Source of the DNA: Neobacillus citreus
GTDB lineage: Bacteria > Bacillota > Bacilli > Bacillales > Cytobacillaceae
Direction of reading: 5' to 3'
Assembly: GCF_018343545.2 (NCBI RefSeq)
Contig: NZ_JAGYPE020000003.1
Coordinates: forward strand, 1 to 64,000
Length of the DNA: 64,000 nt
A model generated the notes under the pieces. It was not told the origin of the DNA, ran no database searches, and saw only the letters and a program-made list of their open reading frames with translations. The stretch's first letter is position 1. Every line of letters starts with the position of its first letter. Position numbers and translations under genes: made by a program. Below are positions 46,219-54,890 of this stretch, piece after piece.

Positions 46219-46316
46219 CGAAAGGGAAAAGCTACACTTGTTTCAAACATTGACCCTGCACGTCCTACGACGGTGGTTTCAGAAGGTAAACTCTAATTCA
46301 TAATGGAACTCCCTCA
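46219..46316 (+). pseudogene. Relics of FAH-family hydrolase and MhpA-like hydroxylase genes
   Basis: AAAGGGAAAAGCTAC (46221-46235) is identical to 14737-14751 region bases in the FAH-family gene and encodes KGKSY. Right after it, 46252-46287 encodes DPARPTTVVSEG, matching DPARPTTVVSGG of the hydroxylase at 15651; a stop codon and FIMELP (compare EFMSLP) follow. The two pieces are fused by a deletion, and the frame is not open. Together with 45829-45919 they form a shrunken colinear copy of 13.0-16.3 kb. Confidence 0.8.
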
Positions 46317-46532
46317 CTTCTTTATGTAATTACCATAATACACCAAATTATTTTATTAATTATAAAAGATATTTCTCCCAAAAATAAGATTAAAGAAATG
46401 GGGGATTATGAATGGGTGGCTAAAAGCAGTTGGCCGATATGGCAAAAGAATGAAGGCGGTTGTTGTACAAATGAAGTCAGAGGACTATCTGGTTATGCGT
46501 GTATAACATTTTAAGATGAAAGGATCGATTGT
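46317..46532. other. Gene-free region before a small ORF
   Basis: Nothing beyond short spurious frames is seen here. Confidence 0.4.
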
Positions 46533-46682
46533 ATGAGTGACAAATCATGGAGGGTAGACACTTATCAAGAAGGACCATATAAAATAAGTGTTAGGAAGAA
46601 TTTAGAAAATGATCGAGTGGACGAAGGGGATATACCTGAAAACCAACTTCCGGAACGTATCAATCTTAATAACAAAGAGTAA
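46533..46682 (+). CDS. Small hypothetical protein, 49 aa
   Basis: The ORF starts MSDKSWRVDTYQEGPYKISV and is hydrophilic and acidic overall, without a signal peptide. AAAGGA lies eight bases before the ATG, and a clear terminator follows at 46712-46740. A ribosome site and terminator around such a short frame argue that it is real. The family is not recognised. Confidence 0.55.
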   Translation: MSDKSWRVDTYQEGPYKISVRKNLENDRVDEGDIPENQLPERINLNNKE

Positions 46683-46711
46683 GTAAATCGTTTTTAATTA
46701 TCAATTATAGG

Positions 46712-46740
46712 AATATCCGCCAATCAGATATTTTTTTTTT
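46712..46740 (+). terminator. Terminator after the 49-aa ORF
   Basis: AATATC (46712-46717) pairs with GATATT (46727-46732), followed by a run of about ten T. Confidence 0.65.
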
Positions 46741-47244
46741 AACTTGTTTTTTGATACAAAAGGTCAGGTAAGACTTATAATGAGCATTTTAACGGATTCA
46801 CCCTGACCCAATTTGACGGAGCGACAATAATAATTGGATAGTGCGAGAACTTCAAAAGGACGTACCAAATGGTTCGCCTTTTTATATTTGTTGAAGAAAG
46901 TTGCCATCTTTGTTAAAGGGATAAAATACTATGGTAATCGGCGGTTTACTAGCTTAAATCAGGTCGAATCCCTGTTAAGGGATTGATTATTTATAAATTC
47001 TTAAAGGAGCGTTGAGAAGAATATTTTTCAAGTTTAATCATACTTCTCTTCCTAATGTTAACGTTATATTGTATAGCTTGTTCTTTTTTATCACCATACT
47101 GATTTGTTGGCGAAATTAATTAAATAAGGAAAATTAACCTCAACTTTTAGTAATTCAATTACTTATTGAAAAGATGTGATTTATATTCTAGTAGAATGAA
47201 AGATTGATGCTTGAAAAAATCGAATCATTGTATGGGGGATTTAT
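46741..47244. other. Gene-free region
   Basis: No coding region is supported. AAAGGACG/CGCCTTT near 46855-46880 may be a weak terminator. AATCCCTGTTAAGGGATT near 46970 is a small hairpin; its GGTCGAATCCC part recalls a tRNA T-arm, but no cloverleaf can be built. Confidence 0.4.
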
Positions 47245-47490
47245 ATGAAAGAATTTGAAGAAATACAAGTAACCAAAAAAATTCTGAAATCAATCACTTG
47301 GAACAAATGTGGGAAGTCTAAAGAAATAACTGACTTCGGGTTCGAACAAGATGAATTCCATTCCGTTAATTTAACATTTGGCTATGGATCAATGTATGAT
47401 GAAGAAAGGTGGAAATTTGATATTTGTGAAAGATGTTTGGTAGATTTTGTGAAAACCTTCAAACATGCTCCCGACATCTACGAAGACTAG
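47245..47490 (+). CDS. Small zinc-ribbon-like protein, 81 aa
   Basis: An 81-aa soluble protein of unknown function. One Cys is in NKCGKS and a CxxC pair in FDICERCLVDF, so it may bind a metal as a small zinc ribbon, although a fourth ligand is unclear. GFGYGSMYD-like strands and a WKFDICERC end look like a conserved family of small proteins in Bacillaceae. GGGGGA precedes the ATG at normal spacing. It is monocistronic, with a terminator about 200 bases downstream. Confidence 0.65.
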   Translation: MKEFEEIQVTKKILKSITWNKCGKSKEITDFGFEQDEFHSVNLTFGYGSMYDEERWKFDICERCLVDFVKTFKHAPDIYED

Positions 47491-47684
47491 CATTTTCTAA
47501 ACTTTATTCATTGTTATTGTTTACTTTCAATCATTTAAATAAACAAAATTTATACCCAAATAAATACAGGTTGCACAAAGACTGTTAAGTAGTCTTCTGC
47601 GATACCTCTTTGTTATTTGGCATCAATATGAGTACTAAAGATACTCAGGTTTTAGTCTTGGAATTCTTGAAAGAATATTTCGAA

Positions 47685-47737
47685 TCAGACCCCCAGCAAG
47701 CTAGCTTTAACGCGCAGGGGGTCTGACTCAGTTTTTT
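47685..47737 (+). terminator. Terminator between converging genes
   Basis: TCAGACCCCC (47685-47694) pairs with GGGGGTCTGA (47717-47726), and six T follow at about 47732. It lies between the 81-aa gene and the convergent fabF gene. Confidence 0.7.
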
Positions 47738-47751
47738 CCAACTAATCAATT

Positions 47752-48987
47752 TTATTCATATCTTTTCAATACAATGGCCGAATTATGACCTCCAAATCCA
47801 AATGAATTGGAAATGCCAATCGATAATGGAACCTTCCTTGCGCCCTCTGCTACATAATCTAAATCACAATTTGAGTCTTGATTTTCTATATTAATAGTTG
47901 GAGGGACGATTCCATCCTGCAGGCTTTTCACCAGTGCAATGGCCTCTACTCCGCCAGCAGCACCAAGCATGTGACCAAGCATTGATTTATTAGCGGTAAC
48001 TGGTATTTGATAGGCATGATCTCCAAACAACCTCTTTATGGCCATTGTTTCAGAAATGTCGCCGACCTGTGTACTCGTTGCATGGGCGCTGATCATGTCC
48101 ACTTCCTCAATTGATATATTTGCTTTTTTTAAAGCATTTTTCATAGCTAAATAGGCACCTTTTCCTTCAGGGTGGGAAGCGACCATATGATGGGCATCAG
48201 AACTTGCGCCGTATCCAATTACTTCACATAAAATCGGGGCATTTCTGTCAAGAGCATGTTCTAATGACTCTAATACTAAAATTCCTGCTCCTTCGCTCAT
48301 GACAAAACCATCTCTATCCGCATCAAACGGCCGGCTTGCGAGTGTAGGCTCCTCATTTCTAGTTGATAACGCCTTGGCATTGCCGAAACTGGCCAAAGAT
48401 AAATTGGTGATCGCTGCTTCCGTCCCACCGGCAACAATAACATCTGCATCACCATAGCGAATGGTATTGAATGCTTCGCCAATCGCCGTGTTACCAATGG
48501 AACACGCCGTTACTGGTGACAATGAGGGACCATGCGCACCATATTTAATACTAATTTGAGCAGCTGCTGCATTCGAAATCATCATTGGGACTAAATTGGG
48601 GCTGACTCTTCCGGGACCTCGTTCGTTTAATACATTCACATTATCAACAAAGGTCTGGATTCCTCCAATGCCAGATCCAACATATACACCAAAACGTTCA
48701 TGGTCAATCTCATCCAGCTGTAATTGAGAAGCCGCCAGAGCTTGATCAGCTGCAGCTAGAGCAAATTGGGCAAAACGGTCCAATCGTCTTGCTTCCTTTT
48801 GTCCCAAGAGCTCTTCTGGATTGAAGTTCCGTACAACGCCAGCAATTTTTGTTTTAGAATTGGAAACATCAATAGTATCAATATAGGATATTCCAGATTT
48901 TCCCTCAATCAAATTACGCCAAAATGTATCAAGATCATTTCCAAGAGGGGAAATAATCCCCATTCCAGTAATCACTACTCTGTTCAT
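47752..48987 (-). CDS. fabF: Beta-ketoacyl-ACP synthase II (FabF-like)
   Basis: A 411-aa condensing enzyme. The thiolase-fold active site is complete: Cys in VTACSIGNTAIGEA, His in SAHATSTQVGD and His in NKSMLGHMLGAAGG. Two positions differ from housekeeping FabF (TACS for TACA, HATSTQVGD for HGTSTPLND), and no other fatty-acid gene is nearby, so this is likely a second, specialised copy. Three Met codons open the frame; AGGAGG is best spaced for the third (48987). A divergent MmyB-type regulator, a class that can bind fatty acyl ligands, probably controls it. Confidence 0.88.
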   Translation of the reverse strand: MNRVVITGMGIISPLGNDLDTFWRNLIEGKSGISYIDTIDVSNSKTKIAGVVRNFNPEELLGQKEARRLDRFAQFALAAADQALAASQLQLDEIDHERFGVYVGSGIGGIQTFVDNVNVLNERGPGRVSPNLVPMMISNAAAAQISIKYGAHGPSLSPVTACSIGNTAIGEAFNTIRYGDADVIVAGGTEAAITNLSLASFGNAKALSTRNEEPTLASRPFDADRDGFVMSEGAGILVLESLEHALDRNAPILCEVIGYGASSDAHHMVASHPEGKGAYLAMKNALKKANISIEEVDMISAHATSTQVGDISETMAIKRLFGDHAYQIPVTANKSMLGHMLGAAGGVEAIALVKSLQDGIVPPTINIENQDSNCDLDYVAEGARKVPLSIGISNSFGFGGHNSAIVLKRYE

Positions 48988-49041
48988 CATCATTCCTCCT
49001 ACAAACCATTTTTTACTATATATTACCGTATATTTATCCTA

Positions 49042-49070
49042 TTACAAGTTGTTGTTTATCATAGTATAAT
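49042..49070 (+). promoter_or_regulatory. Promoter of the MmyB-like regulator
   Basis: TTACAA (49042-49047) and a perfect TATAAT (49065-49070) are 17 bases apart, 27 bases before the start codon. The 100-base divergent region also serves fabF. Confidence 0.6.
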
Positions 49071-49096
49071 GAATACCATAATAGGAGGGACATTAT

Positions 49097-49936
49097 ATGA
49101 ATCCTGAAAATAGACTGCAAGCGTTATCGGAATTCTTAAAAGCAAAGAGATCAAAACTGCTTCCGCAAATGGTTGGACTGCCATCAGGTTCACGGAGAAG
49201 GACTCCGGGTCTTAGAAGAGAAGAGGTTGCTCAAATAGCGGGTGTAAGTACAACCTGGTATACATGGTTAGAGCAGGGGAGAGATATTAAAGTATCGGCT
49301 TCCGTATTAGATGCCATTTCAGATGCCTTACAGCTAAATAAAGATGAAAAAAAGTATTTATATGCATTGGCTTTGGAAGAAGGAGCGGATCCTGTCATCT
49401 CTAATATAGAAGAAACAATCATTAGCCCGTCCCTGAAAAGAATTCTCCAGGAACTTCAATACTGTCCAACGATTATTACGGATAGACGGTTATTTATTGT
49501 AGGGTGGAATCTGGCCGCTGCGAAGGTTTTTTTAGATTTCGAACAGATTCCAAAAGAGGATCGGAATCTGATTGAATTACTATTTTCAAGAAAAGAATTT
49601 AAAAGTTTAGCTGTCAATTGGGAGCATTTCGTGAAAGGGTTTATCGCCATTTTTCGTTCCTATTACGGACAATATGTAGCTGACAAATGGTACATACAAT
49701 TTATTGAGGATATGGAACAGACCTACCCAGAATTTCGCCTATTATGGAATGAAGGCGAAGTAAGTTCAGCTCCAGAAATGCAGATTGATTTTCGTCATGC
49801 CAAAGCCGGGAAAATGGTCTTTAATCTAACTTCTTTACAAGTACAAGGAAATAATGATTTACGATGCAGTGTCTACACTCCGGCTGACAACACGGCAACC
49901 GAAACAAAGTTGAAACGGTTAATGGAGAATAAATAA
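49097..49936 (+). CDS. XRE-family regulator with MmyB-like ligand domain
   Basis: A 279-aa regulator. The helix-turn-helix (TPGLRREEVAQIAGVSTTWYTWLEQGRDI) occupies about residues 33-62. The C-terminal domain from about 105 is MmyB-like, a PAS-related fold seen to bind fatty acids in a characterised homologue. GGAGGGA precedes the ATG. Divergent placement from fabF by about 110 bases suggests that it regulates that gene in response to a fatty acyl compound; this is inferred. Confidence 0.88.
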   Translation: MNPENRLQALSEFLKAKRSKLLPQMVGLPSGSRRRTPGLRREEVAQIAGVSTTWYTWLEQGRDIKVSASVLDAISDALQLNKDEKKYLYALALEEGADPVISNIEETIISPSLKRILQELQYCPTIITDRRLFIVGWNLAAAKVFLDFEQIPKEDRNLIELLFSRKEFKSLAVNWEHFVKGFIAIFRSYYGQYVADKWYIQFIEDMEQTYPEFRLLWNEGEVSSAPEMQIDFRHAKAGKMVFNLTSLQVQGNNDLRCSVYTPADNTATETKLKRLMENK

Positions 49937-49940
49937 TAAA

Positions 49941-50227
49941 GCATGGGGACGGTTCTTTTGCCTCATTTTCTAGTGAAAGTGAGGCACGAGAATCGTCTGA
50001 ACCTGTGCATCCTTCGGACAAAATCGCTTGAAAAAAGGGGCAGAAGTGTCCGAACTTATGCAACCTTCGGACAAAATTGCCTAAAAAAGAGGCGGAAGTG
50101 TCCTAACCTTCTAGAGGTGTTTTTTCAGTGGTCTCGATCAGTTCTTTTGCCTCATTTTCTAACGAAAGTGAGGCACGAGAACCGTCCCCATGCTTCCCCA
50201 TGCTTCACCAGACACGAGAACCATCCT
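49941..50227. repeat. Composite palindromic repeat block
   Basis: Two GGGGACGG palindromes (49943-50002 and about 50137-50190) enclose two tandem hairpin units of 53 bases: TTCGGAC (50013-50019) with GTCCGAA (50048-50054), and TTCGGAC (50066-50072) with GTCCTAA (50100-50106). More half-elements end the block near 50225. A 104-codon frame runs across it but has only repeat-derived sequence. It lies between converging genes. Confidence 0.8.
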
Positions 50228-50243
50228 CATGAACCCCCATGCA

Positions 50244-51146
50244 TCAATTCGAAATAACTTCTAGGTTAAAATGTTCTCTTAGAAATGAAATAAAGGATGA
50301 TATGATGGGTGAGTTTTCTTGTTTGTGCCATGCGACGGCAAATTTATAGGTAGTTAGACTCTCTTGGAGCGGCAGGTAAACAATTTGGTTATTTTTTAAG
50401 GATTGAATGGAAGATGGTAGTATGGCAATGCCCATTCCTGCCGCAACGAGTGAAGTGACGGTTGGCAGTTCTAATGCTTCCTGTGCTTTTTGAGGGCTGA
50501 ATCCTGCGTTCTGGCAAAGACTGATAATTGAGTCGTAATAACTAGTACCCGCTTCCCTTGGAGTCATAACAAAAAGGTCATTTGCAAGAAGAGATAGGTC
50601 AATTGCTCCCTGAAGGGAAGCCAATGGATGTGTAATCGGAAGGGCAACAACATACGACTCTTCTCGAAGTATTTCCACATTAAGAGAATCACTGTCAATT
50701 GGAGGGATTAATAGGCCCGCATGAATGGTCCTTCCATGAAGGGCATCCACTTGTTCACTTGTTGTCAATTGACGTAACACAATGTTTATATTTGGATGTT
50801 TTGCGCGATAGCTCCGAACCAATGATGGAAGGAGATCAAAAGCTAAAGCTCCTGTAAAAGCTAAAATAAGCTGCCCCGCTTCGCCACGATGAATTCTCCC
50901 GGCTTCCTCACATGATAAGTTGATATGATTGACAATTTCATATGCTCTTTGGAGAAAAACTTTTCCCGCATTGGTCAATTCAACCCGCTGTTTTGTCCGT
51001 TCAAAAAGTACTGCATCCAATTCACTTTCCAGTTGTTTAATCTGCTGGCTTAACGGCGGCTGTGCCATTTGTAAACGCTGAGCAGCCCTGCCAAAATGCA
51101 GTTCCTCCGCTACAGCAATAAAATATTTTAAGTGTCTCAATTCCAA
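50244..51146 (-). CDS. LysR-family transcriptional regulator
   Basis: A 300-aa LysR regulator of the BenM/CatR-like branch. The N-terminal winged helix runs MELRHLKYFIAVAEELHFG, RAAQRLQMAQPPLSQQIKQLE, and the effector domain starts near residue 90 (LILAFTGALAFDLLPSLV). The frame reaches GTG at 51155, but GAGGTG lies six bases before a TTG at 51146 that gives the typical MELRHL start. It is divergent from the M20 peptidase gene and is likely to regulate the peptidase-transporter-hydantoinase genes. Confidence 0.9.
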   Translation of the reverse strand: MELRHLKYFIAVAEELHFGRAAQRLQMAQPPLSQQIKQLESELDAVLFERTKQRVELTNAGKVFLQRAYEIVNHINLSCEEAGRIHRGEAGQLILAFTGALAFDLLPSLVRSYRAKHPNINIVLRQLTTSEQVDALHGRTIHAGLLIPPIDSDSLNVEILREESYVVALPITHPLASLQGAIDLSLLANDLFVMTPREAGTSYYDSIISLCQNAGFSPQKAQEALELPTVTSLVAAGMGIAILPSSIQSLKNNQIVYLPLQESLTTYKFAVAWHKQENSPIISSFISFLREHFNLEVISN

Positions 51147-51189
51147 TCTCATCACCTCGAAATCTAACCTTAATACTTTTTACATATTA

Positions 51190-51207
51190 ACCTATCAATA
51201 AATAGGT
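51190..51207. promoter_or_regulatory. Candidate LysR box
   Basis: ACCTATCAATAAATAGGT is a perfect 6-6-6 inverted repeat in the region between the divergent lysR and peptidase genes, 44 bases from the lysR start. Its position suits autoregulation and activation of the peptidase gene. Confidence 0.55.
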
Positions 51208-51324
51208 ATTAGAAATATTTTGAAAATCATTATAAAATCAGTTTAACAAATATTCGGAAGGATGTGAATTTTCTAAGTAATTGTACAAAATGTCATTTAA
51301 ATAGGCAACTATAAAAGGTGTCTA

Positions 51325-51350
51325 TTAAATGAATGCACTTGTTCATTTAA
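51325..51350 (+). promoter_or_regulatory. Inverted repeat next to the peptidase start
   Basis: TTAAATGAA (51325-51333) and TTCATTTAA (51342-51350) form a perfect 9-bp inverted repeat with an eight-base centre, 15 bases before the ribosome site. It could be a second operator or an mRNA hairpin. Confidence 0.5.
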
Positions 51351-51378
51351 ACAAAATAATAGTATGGAGGAATTTGAA

Positions 51379-52716
51379 ATGCAAACAGTTTTATCAAGTG
51401 GAATTCGTCAAAAAGTAAGTAGTTATATGAAAGAAAATCGTGAAGAATTAATTAAAGGTCTTCAAAAATTAATCCAAATCCCAAGTGAAACGGGCTACGA
51501 GGGTCCTGTACAGGAACATATTCAAAAGGTCATGTTAAACCTGGGCCTTGAGGTCGATACATTTGAAGCAGATCCTGTGAAAGTTCGGCAGCACCCTGAA
51601 TATACGGAGTCTGAAGTAGAGCGACGCGTTGGGTTTAAGGGCCGTCCGAATGTTGTCGGTAAATGGGCCGGATCAGAAGATGCCCGTTCGCTTTTACTTT
51701 TTACCCATATTGATACAGTGCCTATTGGTGATTTAGTGCACTGGAGTTACCCTCCAACTGAAGGCGTTATTGAAAACGGTCTCATGTACGGAAGAGGAAC
51801 AGCTGATAATAAAGGCGGTTACGGCTCCGTCCTCGCAGCATTAGAGGTCATCAAAGGAATGGGTCTAAAGCCAAAGGGAAATATTACAACGATTGCCGTT
51901 GTCGATGAAGAGGTAGGGGGAGCCGGCGGCGCCGTTGCCATGGTTCAATACCTTGAAGAGCAGAATTTCACAGCAGATGCCTGTATTTACCCGCATCCGC
52001 TGACAACGGGTGCAGGACCGCAAATTGCTTGTGCCGGCGGTTTAATTTTTAAAGTAAGAGTAACAGGTTTGGCTGCTCACAACCTAAATGGTCAGGTTGG
52101 TGTAAACGCAATCGGAAAAGCAATGAAAATATATGATGCTTTAGTAGAATTAGACAATGAACGAGTCAAAACGGTCAGTTACGCTCCATTCGAACGATAT
52201 TTTGCAGCCTCTGATATGCAAGTTCGTTCAAGTAACTTAACACCTGCGATGATCAATGCAGGGGAATGGGCTTATAAAGTTCCAGCCGAATGTGAATTGA
52301 CTGGAACAATCGGTTATCCTCCAAATGAAACAGTAGAAGAAGTGAAGGCACAAATCGAAAATGCCATTAAAGCGGTTGCTGAAAACGATGAATGGCTATC
52401 GCAAAACCCGCCGGAAATCAGCTATGAATGGCATACAAGCCCAGCAGAAATCAGCCCGGACCATCCGTTTGTTCAAATGGTTAAGAAAAATATTGATGAC
52501 GTGGTTGGAAGAACAACAGAAATTTACGGAATGCCTACCTTTAGTGATATCCGCTTCCCGCTGCTTTACATGAATATGCCGGCCATCATTTATGGACCAA
52601 AAGGAGGCAACCTCCATGGAGCGGATGAGTGGGTCAATATTCAAGATTGGCTAGACTGTGTTGAAACGAACGTTCTAAATATTCTGGAATGGTCTGGTTT
52701 TGAAGAAATTAAATAA
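51379..52716 (+). CDS. M20-family metallopeptidase (ArgE/DapE-like)
   Basis: A 445-aa dinuclear zinc amidohydrolase. Metal and catalytic residues are visible in LLLFTHIDTVP (His), YGRGTADNKGG (Asp) and VDEEVGG (Glu pair), with a lid-domain AAHNLNGQVGVNA. The family removes acyl groups or cleaves short peptides and N-carbamoyl amino acids. GGAGG is eight bases from the ATG at 51379; the ATG at 51364 overlaps that site. In a cluster with hydantoinase subunits it may hydrolyse the ring-opened product, which is inferred. Confidence 0.88.
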   Translation: MQTVLSSGIRQKVSSYMKENREELIKGLQKLIQIPSETGYEGPVQEHIQKVMLNLGLEVDTFEADPVKVRQHPEYTESEVERRVGFKGRPNVVGKWAGSEDARSLLLFTHIDTVPIGDLVHWSYPPTEGVIENGLMYGRGTADNKGGYGSVLAALEVIKGMGLKPKGNITTIAVVDEEVGGAGGAVAMVQYLEEQNFTADACIYPHPLTTGAGPQIACAGGLIFKVRVTGLAAHNLNGQVGVNAIGKAMKIYDALVELDNERVKTVSYAPFERYFAASDMQVRSSNLTPAMINAGEWAYKVPAECELTGTIGYPPNETVEEVKAQIENAIKAVAENDEWLSQNPPEISYEWHTSPAEISPDHPFVQMVKKNIDDVVGRTTEIYGMPTFSDIRFPLLYMNMPAIIYGPKGGNLHGADEWVNIQDWLDCVETNVLNILEWSGFEEIK

Positions 52717-52940
52717 TAATAACACTTCAATCAACAAATCAAGGTTTTACTAAATGGATTTAGACAATAAAGCGGGCTGAATGCCTTTAAATAGAATGCA
52801 TTCAGCTCGAATGAATCCCTTTAAGATTGAATTTCGTCCGTTCTTAGTGTTCGGAATCCTAAAAATTTCGTAATAAGAGAACAAATCTAGTAGGTGTAAA
52901 TTTTTCAGTAATAGATAGATAAGCTAAGGGGAGGACAACT
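52717..52940. other. Spacer with a hairpin
   Basis: GCTGAATGC (52776-52784) pairs with GCATTCAGC (52798-52806), a perfect 9-bp stem without a strong T-run. No gene is seen. Confidence 0.45.
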
Positions 52941-54314
52941 ATGGCCAATATCGGAGCTAGAATTGAAAGAATTCCAGATAACAAATACAACAAGGGTTTA
53001 TTGGTAAAAACGGGAATAGGTAATACATTTGATTCCATGGATATCGCAATGGTTGCGTTCGTATTGCCTTCCATTATTGGTTTATGGAGTTTATCTTCAG
53101 AACAAGCAGGGTTACTAGGAAGTTCTGTTTTGATTGGTTACCTGTTTGGAGCGTTTTTCTCCGGCTGGCTGGGTGATAAAATAGGCAGAAAAAAGATTAT
53201 TATGTGGACACTGATCATTTATTCCCTAGCAACCTTAGTTAGTGCATTTTCAGGAGCATGGGAACATTTCTTTTGGATGCGTGTCATTGCAGGTATTGGG
53301 ACCGGAGGTGAAAGCGCTATCATTGCTCCCTATTTAGCCGAATTAATAGCAAGTAAATATCGTGGAAAATATATAGGGGCATTGACTGGGTTTCACTCAT
53401 TTGGTTATGTAGCGGCTGCCATTATTGGTTATATTGTTGTTCCAGCCTCAGAAAATGGCTGGCGGATTGCCCTAATTATAACAGCATTGCCAATCTTTTT
53501 AGTTCTTTACTGGAGAAGGGCGCTGCCTGAATCTCCTAGATGGCTGGAATCTAGCGGCAGATTGGAACAAGCTGAGCAAGAAATGAGAAAATTAGAACAA
53601 GGCGTCGAGAAATATACAGGGAAACTTCCGGAGCCCGCCGAAATAGCTCCGCCCCAAGTGACCAAAGGAAGCTTCTTTACCCTCTGGAACAAAAAATATG
53701 TGAAAAGAACTATTATGATCTATATTCTATGGTTCTCGGTTATCTTTTCCTATTACGGTTTCTTTACATGGCTGCCAACGTTACTATATAAACAGGGTTT
53801 TGAAATTTCTAAATCATTCTTGTTTTCGATTCTCATCTACGTTGCGCAAATTCCCGGATATTTTTCCGCTGCCTATTTAAATGATGTGCTAGGCCGGAAA
53901 AAGCTCATTTGTACTTATTTAGGATTAGCGGCCATTTCAGCTTTTTGTTTAAGCCAAGCCCATACTTCATCAACGATCCTTATCTCAGGTTTCTTCACAT
54001 CACTGTTTATGGTAGGTTCAATGGCAGGAATGTATACGTATACACCTGAACAATATCCTACTATCATTCGGTCAACAGGTACAGGTTCTGCTTCCGCATT
54101 TGGAAGAATTGGAGGATTGCTAGCACCGATTTATATTGGGTACATGTATCCAATCTTCGGATTTATCGGCGTATTCTTAATGACAACTGGCGTTTTATTA
54201 ATTGGAATGGTATCTACGTTCATTTTAGGAACAGAAACAAAAGCTAAAATGTTAGATGATTTAAATGATGATAATGTTGATAAAGATGATTCTGATCTTA
54301 ATAAAGTAGTTTAA
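52941..54314 (+). CDS. MFS transporter (metabolite:H+ symporter type)
   Basis: A 457-aa major facilitator with about 12 transmembrane segments. The loop 2-3 motif GWLGDKIGRKK, the R-IAGIGTGGES segment of helix 4 and LPESPRWL after helix 6 place it in the sugar-porter/aromatic-acid-symporter group. The charged C terminus (DDLNDDNVDKDDSD) is cytoplasmic. GGGGAGGA precedes the ATG. It follows the peptidase gene and probably imports the substrate of this cluster or exports a product. Confidence 0.88.
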   Translation: MANIGARIERIPDNKYNKGLLVKTGIGNTFDSMDIAMVAFVLPSIIGLWSLSSEQAGLLGSSVLIGYLFGAFFSGWLGDKIGRKKIIMWTLIIYSLATLVSAFSGAWEHFFWMRVIAGIGTGGESAIIAPYLAELIASKYRGKYIGALTGFHSFGYVAAAIIGYIVVPASENGWRIALIITALPIFLVLYWRRALPESPRWLESSGRLEQAEQEMRKLEQGVEKYTGKLPEPAEIAPPQVTKGSFFTLWNKKYVKRTIMIYILWFSVIFSYYGFFTWLPTLLYKQGFEISKSFLFSILIYVAQIPGYFSAAYLNDVLGRKKLICTYLGLAAISAFCLSQAHTSSTILISGFFTSLFMVGSMAGMYTYTPEQYPTIIRSTGTGSASAFGRIGGLLAPIYIGYMYPIFGFIGVFLMTTGVLLIGMVSTFILGTETKAKMLDDLNDDNVDKDDSDLNKVV

Positions 54315-54890
54315 TTATCTTCTGTTTATCTTCCGTAAATAGGAAAGAAGTAACAAGTTTAATGAAATAAGCAAAAAGGCAGGAAAATATCCGGCAATTA
54401 GCGAACATGTTTTTTGGCAAAAAAAGATAGGTTGTGTAATTTGAGAAAGCTTTATGAAGAAGAAATGGAATTTAGGATTCCAGGAAACAGGTTTTGCACC
54501 ATTTGTTGTTATAGAAATTTACGCATCAGATGGATGGAAATGTGATATACGACCGTATTTTGTAAACGCTAACAACAATTCTTCCATTCATTTATAACTC
54601 CTAAACAATTAGCAGAATGAAAAAACTAATTCCATAAATCTCCTAATCTATGTATAAGTCGGATAATAGTGTCAAATGAAAAGATTCAAATGATCCGAAA
54701 AAATCTATGTAAGTTAACCTAACTCGATTTGACGAATGTTCAAAAAAATATGTTAGGTATAAAAACATAGATGACAGGGTAAAGAGGAGATGAACATGTA
54801 AGTAGAAAGGCAATACTTATTCTTGTTGGATATGGAATAGCGAAAAATAGTAAATTCATTCAAAAAAACCAATTTAAAGGGGTTTGGTAA
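54315..54890. other. Intergenic region before the NCS1 transporter
   Basis: Apart from a 47-codon ORF (listed separately) nothing coding is supported. AATCTATGTA occurs twice (near 54647 and 54706), and ATGTTAGGTATAAAAACAT near 54750 is a small hairpin. Confidence 0.4.
54454..54597 (+). CDS. Possible 47-aa protein or gene remnant
   Basis: An ORF starting MKKKWNLGFQETGFAPFVVI has protein-like composition (strand-rich, ending in DIRPYFVNANN). Its ribosome site is weak and no relative is recognised. It may be the remaining part of a larger gene. Confidence 0.3.
   Translation: MKKKWNLGFQETGFAPFVVIEIYASDGWKCDIRPYFVNANNNSSIHL

Noticed and set aside
46955-46990. tRNA-like GGTCGAATCCC segment
   Set aside because: No acceptor stem, anticodon arm or D-arm can be built around it.
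49943-50257. 104-codon frame between the MmyB-like and LysR genes
   Set aside because: It consists wholly of palindromic repeats, and the translation repeats the repeat.
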